A program made the translations under genes and the position numbers. 64,000 nucleotides of DNA from Catalinimonas alkaloidigena (GTDB lineage Bacteria; Bacteroidota; Bacteroidia; Cytophagales; Cyclobacteriaceae), in NCBI RefSeq assembly GCF_029504655.1, contig NZ_JAQFIL010000003.1, forward strand, positions 89,650 to 153,649, given 5' to 3'. The notes under the pieces are model-generated. The model was not told the DNA's origin. It worked only from the letters and a program-made list of their open reading frames with translations, and ran no database searches. Shown here one piece after another: positions 60,929 through 64,000 of the stretch. Positions within the stretch are counted from its first letter, which is position 1; each line of letters starts with the position of its first letter.

Positions 60929-61191
60929 AAAGCATTTAGAACGATTTGGAAAATTAAGTCCTGACCATTTCCCGATCTACGCTGAACTAGTACTGATCTC
61001 AGGGAAGTGATGAGTATGGGTAATTAAAATTCAGTATTTACCAACTTTTCGTAGCAAAATCAGCTTAGTGATGCATTTAATGGCTAATCGTAAGCATTGT
61101 ATAAGTTCTATGCCTTCGGTATAGTCTACTTTTAATAAGACTTATTATTTGCATTTAAACGTTTACAAGAAATTTTTACTTAACTTAAAAT
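60929..61191. other. Intergenic region, nothing recognised
   Basis: AT-rich sequence between the second direct repeat and the fucosidase stop codon; no coding frame or strong hairpin is seen. Confidence 0.4.
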
Positions 61192-63594
61192 TTACAAATT
61201 AAAAATTTCTTCAAATAGATAAATTTTATTCTTTTCAGTGTCAATCTCTATTTCTTGCCCCTTGTATCTGAGATTACATTTACCACCTTTATTAGATATA
61301 AGCTTGCCATTGACCAATTGTTGGTTTTTCCATTCCATCCGTATTTCAAAATCCCCTCTGGCTTTAAGTCCTGAAACGCTGCCCTCTTTCCATGCTGAAG
61401 GTAAAGCTGGTAAAAGTTCAATCTCATTGGTATGTGATTGGATCAACATTTCAGCTATACCTGCGGTGCTGCCCATATTGCCATCAAGCTGAAAAGGAGG
61501 GTGAGCACATAACAGATTTCTGTAAGAACCACCACCGTCGCTCATATTGTAGCCTTTATCAGTAACCGGGGTAAGTACTTTCTTCAGGAGTTTGTAAGCT
61601 CTGTCCCCATCCTTAAGTCTAGCCCAAAAAGATACTTTCCAAGCTAGTGACCAACCTGTTCCTTCATCGCCACGAGCATTGAGGCTTATTTTTGCTGCTT
61701 CAGCCAAACCAGGAGTTTCTTTTACTGTAATTTGTTTTCCCGGATGGAGAGCAAACAGGTGAGATACATGCCTATGATGATTTTGGGGATCATCTATATC
61801 CTCTTTCCATTCCTGCAATTGCCCCCAGTGTCCTATCTGCGGAGATAGAATTTGATCACGTATAACTTCTACTTGATTCTTAAAATCGCTTTCAATACCT
61901 AAAACTTCACAGGCGAGCACACAGTTATTCAGAAGATCCCAGGCCATTTGATGATCCATAGAAGCTCCGGTAGAGATGCCTCCATGCTCAGGAGAATAGG
62001 ATGGACTTGAAACCAGATATCCATCTTCATCTTCTGTCAGATAATCTATCCAGAACAGTGCTGCTTCTTTCATAATGGGAAATGCCTGCTCTTGCAGATA
62101 AGTGGTATCCTGTGTAAATGCATAGTGTTCCCACAAATGCTGACAGAGCCATGCCGCACCACCAGGATAAAAACCCCAGGGAAAATCCCAGCCGGGTGCA
62201 GTAAATCCAAAAGGATTGTTCATGGTATTAACAACCCAGCCTCTGGTCCCAAAATGTTCTTTAGCAGCCAGTTGACCTGGTTCCACTAGTGTCTCTATAT
62301 AATCAAGCAGGGGTTTATGACATTCAGATAAATTGGTGACTTCCGCTGGCCAGTACAGCATTTGCTCATTGATATCAAAATGGTAATCATTGGCCCAGGG
62401 AGGATTAGTGCTGTTGTTCCACTTACCCTGAAGATTGAGGGGCATAGTGCCCGGGCGTGATCCTGAAATCATGAGATATCTTCCGTACTGGAAATATAGA
62501 ACCTCTAATCCGGTATCATCATTCCCTTCAGCATAAGCGATTTGTCTTTCATCTGTAGGAAGGCTATCATAAGATATGTCACCCAGCTTTAGCTTAACCG
62601 AATGGAACAGGGGCTGATAATCAGACAAATGTTCTCTTGATAGTGCCTCAAAATCTAAACCTTCAACGGTTTCAAGAACGTTAGCATTCTGAATCTGATA
62701 GTTATTTCCTTTATAAGTGGGAAAATCAGGAAGGTAATCAGTGGCTGCTGTATGGATAATGGTCAGGGATTTAGCTTTGTTGACAATAATTTCTCCAGCA
62801 CTAAATTTTACTTCTCCTTCAGGACTTATGACATGATAACTTGTGGCAAAGCGCATCCCGTTGTCTTTGACCTCCCCTTCAAATGAATAGGTATGCTCAA
62901 CAAATTTGTCGTTGATTTTATGGTGAGGCGTTTCATAACGAATGTGATACGTTTGACCTTCAGCATGCGTATTAGAGAAATGATAAACCATGACTCTTTT
63001 AGGATAGTTACCAAAGAAGACACGCTCATGTTGTACGTCTCCAGCCTGGAAACTGACTTTTCCTACTCCTTTATTTAAATCAAGTTCACGAAAGTAGTTT
63101 TTCACCTCACCTTCATTATCAACTCTGATGAAAAGATCACCCATAGTTTGCTGTGAGCCAAAATCACCAAAAGCTTGCTCAGAATCTTCTTTTTTATGAA
63201 TTTCTCCGGTCATCTCCTGATTAGCTAACTGATGGGCTTCCTCCATTTTACCCTCTTTTAACAAAGCTCTCACTTCAGGAAGATACTGTGCTGCTCCTTC
63301 ACGGATGCCAAAGTGGTAGTCCTTATGAGAGCCGGGTCCTCCTGCCCAAAGCGATTCCTCGGTAAACTGTATGCGTTCTTCATCAGGATCACCAAAAAAC
63401 ATGGCACCCATATAACCATTACCAATTGGTAGTGCCTCCAGCATCCAGTCCTCAGCAGGTTCATCATACCATAGTCTGAGAGGCGAAAGACCTGTTGAAG
63501 CCTTGGAGATTTGGTTTTCGGGAGTGGGTTGACAGGCCAGTAAGCTGTAGATAAGAAATAGGTATGTATAAGAAAATGATCTGGAAAAATACAT
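61192..63594 (-). CDS. GH95 alpha-L-fucosidase, lipoprotein
   Basis: An 800-residue glycoside hydrolase family 95 protein. A lipoprotein signal (SYTYLFLIYSLLAC) places it on the membrane surface or periplasmic face. The N-terminal domain starts LRLWYDEPAEDWMLEALPIG followed by NGYMGAMFFG, the GH95 hallmark. The (alpha/alpha)6 barrel has NLQGKWNNSTNPPWANDYHF, HHRHVSHLFALHPGKQI and FQLDGNMGSTAGIAEML. It removes alpha-1,2-linked fucose (some members act on galactose) from algal or host glycans. A SusD-like gene lies upstream on the same strand. Confidence 0.95.
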   Translation of the reverse strand: MYFSRSFSYTYLFLIYSLLACQPTPENQISKASTGLSPLRLWYDEPAEDWMLEALPIGNGYMGAMFFGDPDEERIQFTEESLWAGGPGSHKDYHFGIREGAAQYLPEVRALLKEGKMEEAHQLANQEMTGEIHKKEDSEQAFGDFGSQQTMGDLFIRVDNEGEVKNYFRELDLNKGVGKVSFQAGDVQHERVFFGNYPKRVMVYHFSNTHAEGQTYHIRYETPHHKINDKFVEHTYSFEGEVKDNGMRFATSYHVISPEGEVKFSAGEIIVNKAKSLTIIHTAATDYLPDFPTYKGNNYQIQNANVLETVEGLDFEALSREHLSDYQPLFHSVKLKLGDISYDSLPTDERQIAYAEGNDDTGLEVLYFQYGRYLMISGSRPGTMPLNLQGKWNNSTNPPWANDYHFDINEQMLYWPAEVTNLSECHKPLLDYIETLVEPGQLAAKEHFGTRGWVVNTMNNPFGFTAPGWDFPWGFYPGGAAWLCQHLWEHYAFTQDTTYLQEQAFPIMKEAALFWIDYLTEDEDGYLVSSPSYSPEHGGISTGASMDHQMAWDLLNNCVLACEVLGIESDFKNQVEVIRDQILSPQIGHWGQLQEWKEDIDDPQNHHRHVSHLFALHPGKQITVKETPGLAEAAKISLNARGDEGTGWSLAWKVSFWARLKDGDRAYKLLKKVLTPVTDKGYNMSDGGGSYRNLLCAHPPFQLDGNMGSTAGIAEMLIQSHTNEIELLPALPSAWKEGSVSGLKARGDFEIRMEWKNQQLVNGKLISNKGGKCNLRYKGQEIEIDTEKNKIYLFEEIFNL

Positions 63595-63710
63595 TGGAGA
63601 TTAAAGGAATGTTAGGAATTTAATTAGAAATGATATTTTGAGAATTGAGAAATTTGAAAGGCTTCACTACCTAGATGATATTGGTAGCGAAGCCCTAAAT
63701 ACAGTTTTAC

Positions 63711-64000
63711 TTACTGATAATCAGGGTTCTGGTCTAATTCTCCCTGACTTTTATCTATTTCGGCTTGAGGTAGGGGCCATTGATAAAATCTTTCTTCAAA
63801 GGTATAGAAGAGCACCCCATCTTCCACCCCATTCAGCACCTCATCGGCAATTCTCCAACGTTTCAAGTCATAGTAGCGTAGTCCCTCAAATGCCAATTCT
63901 ACCCTACGTTCATGCCTAATTCTTTCTCTCATTTCTTCTTGACTTAATCCCAGAGGGAGATCAGGCATATTTACTCTGCTTCTGACAGCGTTGATGGCAT
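63711..64000 (-). CDS. 3' part of a SusD/RagB outer-membrane lipoprotein gene (cut by window edge)
   Basis: The minus-strand frame enters from the right edge (AINAVRSRVNMPDLPLG) and ends at 63711. It has the SusD C-terminal signature: MRERIRHERRVELAFEGLRY followed by YDLKRWRIADEVLNG, and YQWPLPQAEIDKSQGELDQN. SusD proteins bind glycans at the cell surface as partners of SusC TonB-dependent transporters. With the GH95 enzyme it forms part of a polysaccharide utilisation locus for fucose-containing glycans. Confidence 0.93.
   Translation of the reverse strand, partial: AINAVRSRVNMPDLPLGLSQEEMRERIRHERRVELAFEGLRYYDLKRWRIADEVLNGVEDGVLFYTFEERFYQWPLPQAEIDKSQGELDQNPDYQ

Overview
The window comes from a Bacteroidota chromosome, most likely a Cytophagales-type marine or sediment heterotroph. 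The signs are a type IX secretion/gliding C-terminal domain fragment, a SusD-like protein beside a GH95 fucosidase, PepSY-like and Rrf2 proteins of Bacteroidota type, weak Shine-Dalgarno sites and moderate to low GC. The species cannot be fixed from the sequence.

Positions 1-36,000 hold a respiratory and nitrosative-stress neighbourhood broken up by insertion sequences. It contains an Rrf2 regulator with a palindromic operator, a sensor kinase plus a receiver-CRP fusion, flavohaemoglobin, and a molybdopterin oxidoreductase operon (NarI-like b-type subunit, MopB catalytic subunit, four-cluster ferredoxin, Tat-type Rieske protein). It also contains a SLAC1/TehA anion channel, a RIC/ScdA iron-sulfur repair protein with a degenerate paralogue, a B12-dependent ribonucleotide reductase and a ClC channel. 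Several promoters share an FNR-like ATGAT-N4-ATCAT box that the receiver-CRP protein could bind. Decay is extensive: an ISL3 element sits inside a lipoprotein cytochrome c gene, and frameshifts or stops break nrdJ, an outer-membrane protein gene, a serine hydrolase gene, a molybdo-oxidoreductase remnant and a small membrane protein gene.

Positions 36,889-57,629 hold the main discovery: an integron-like array of 23 consecutive gene cassettes. A tyrosine recombinase (37,017-37,877) is followed 28 bases after its stop by the first cassette boundary. Every cassette carries its gene or genes on the + strand and begins with TT plus 4-10 bases. In 22 of the 23 these first bases are the reverse complement of the sequence leading into the AAC of the same cassette's own 3' imperfect palindrome, exactly the geometry of attC sites cut at G/TT. 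Two attC sizes alternate: about 61-71 bp, and about 120-132 bp with a conserved apical block. The recombinase appears to lack the insertion typical of IntI and is transcribed towards the cassettes, so this looks like a divergent or undescribed integron class. Cargo is mostly small lipoproteins, membrane proteins, SMI1/KNR4 and other immunity-like proteins, an Rpn/PD-(D/E)XK nuclease, a HAD protein, a CPCC zinc protein and a ParE-type toxin-antitoxin pair. One cassette occurs twice; in the second copy a group II intron has entered the attC core on the opposite strand and an IS3 element has entered the intron. An IS91-like element with its own tyrosine recombinase occupies another cassette.

Positions 57,640-64,000 start with a serine recombinase at the distal border of the array, followed by a lipoprotein gene, a type IX secretion fragment, repeats, and a polysaccharide-utilisation region with a GH95 alpha-L-fucosidase and the 3' part of a SusD-like gene.
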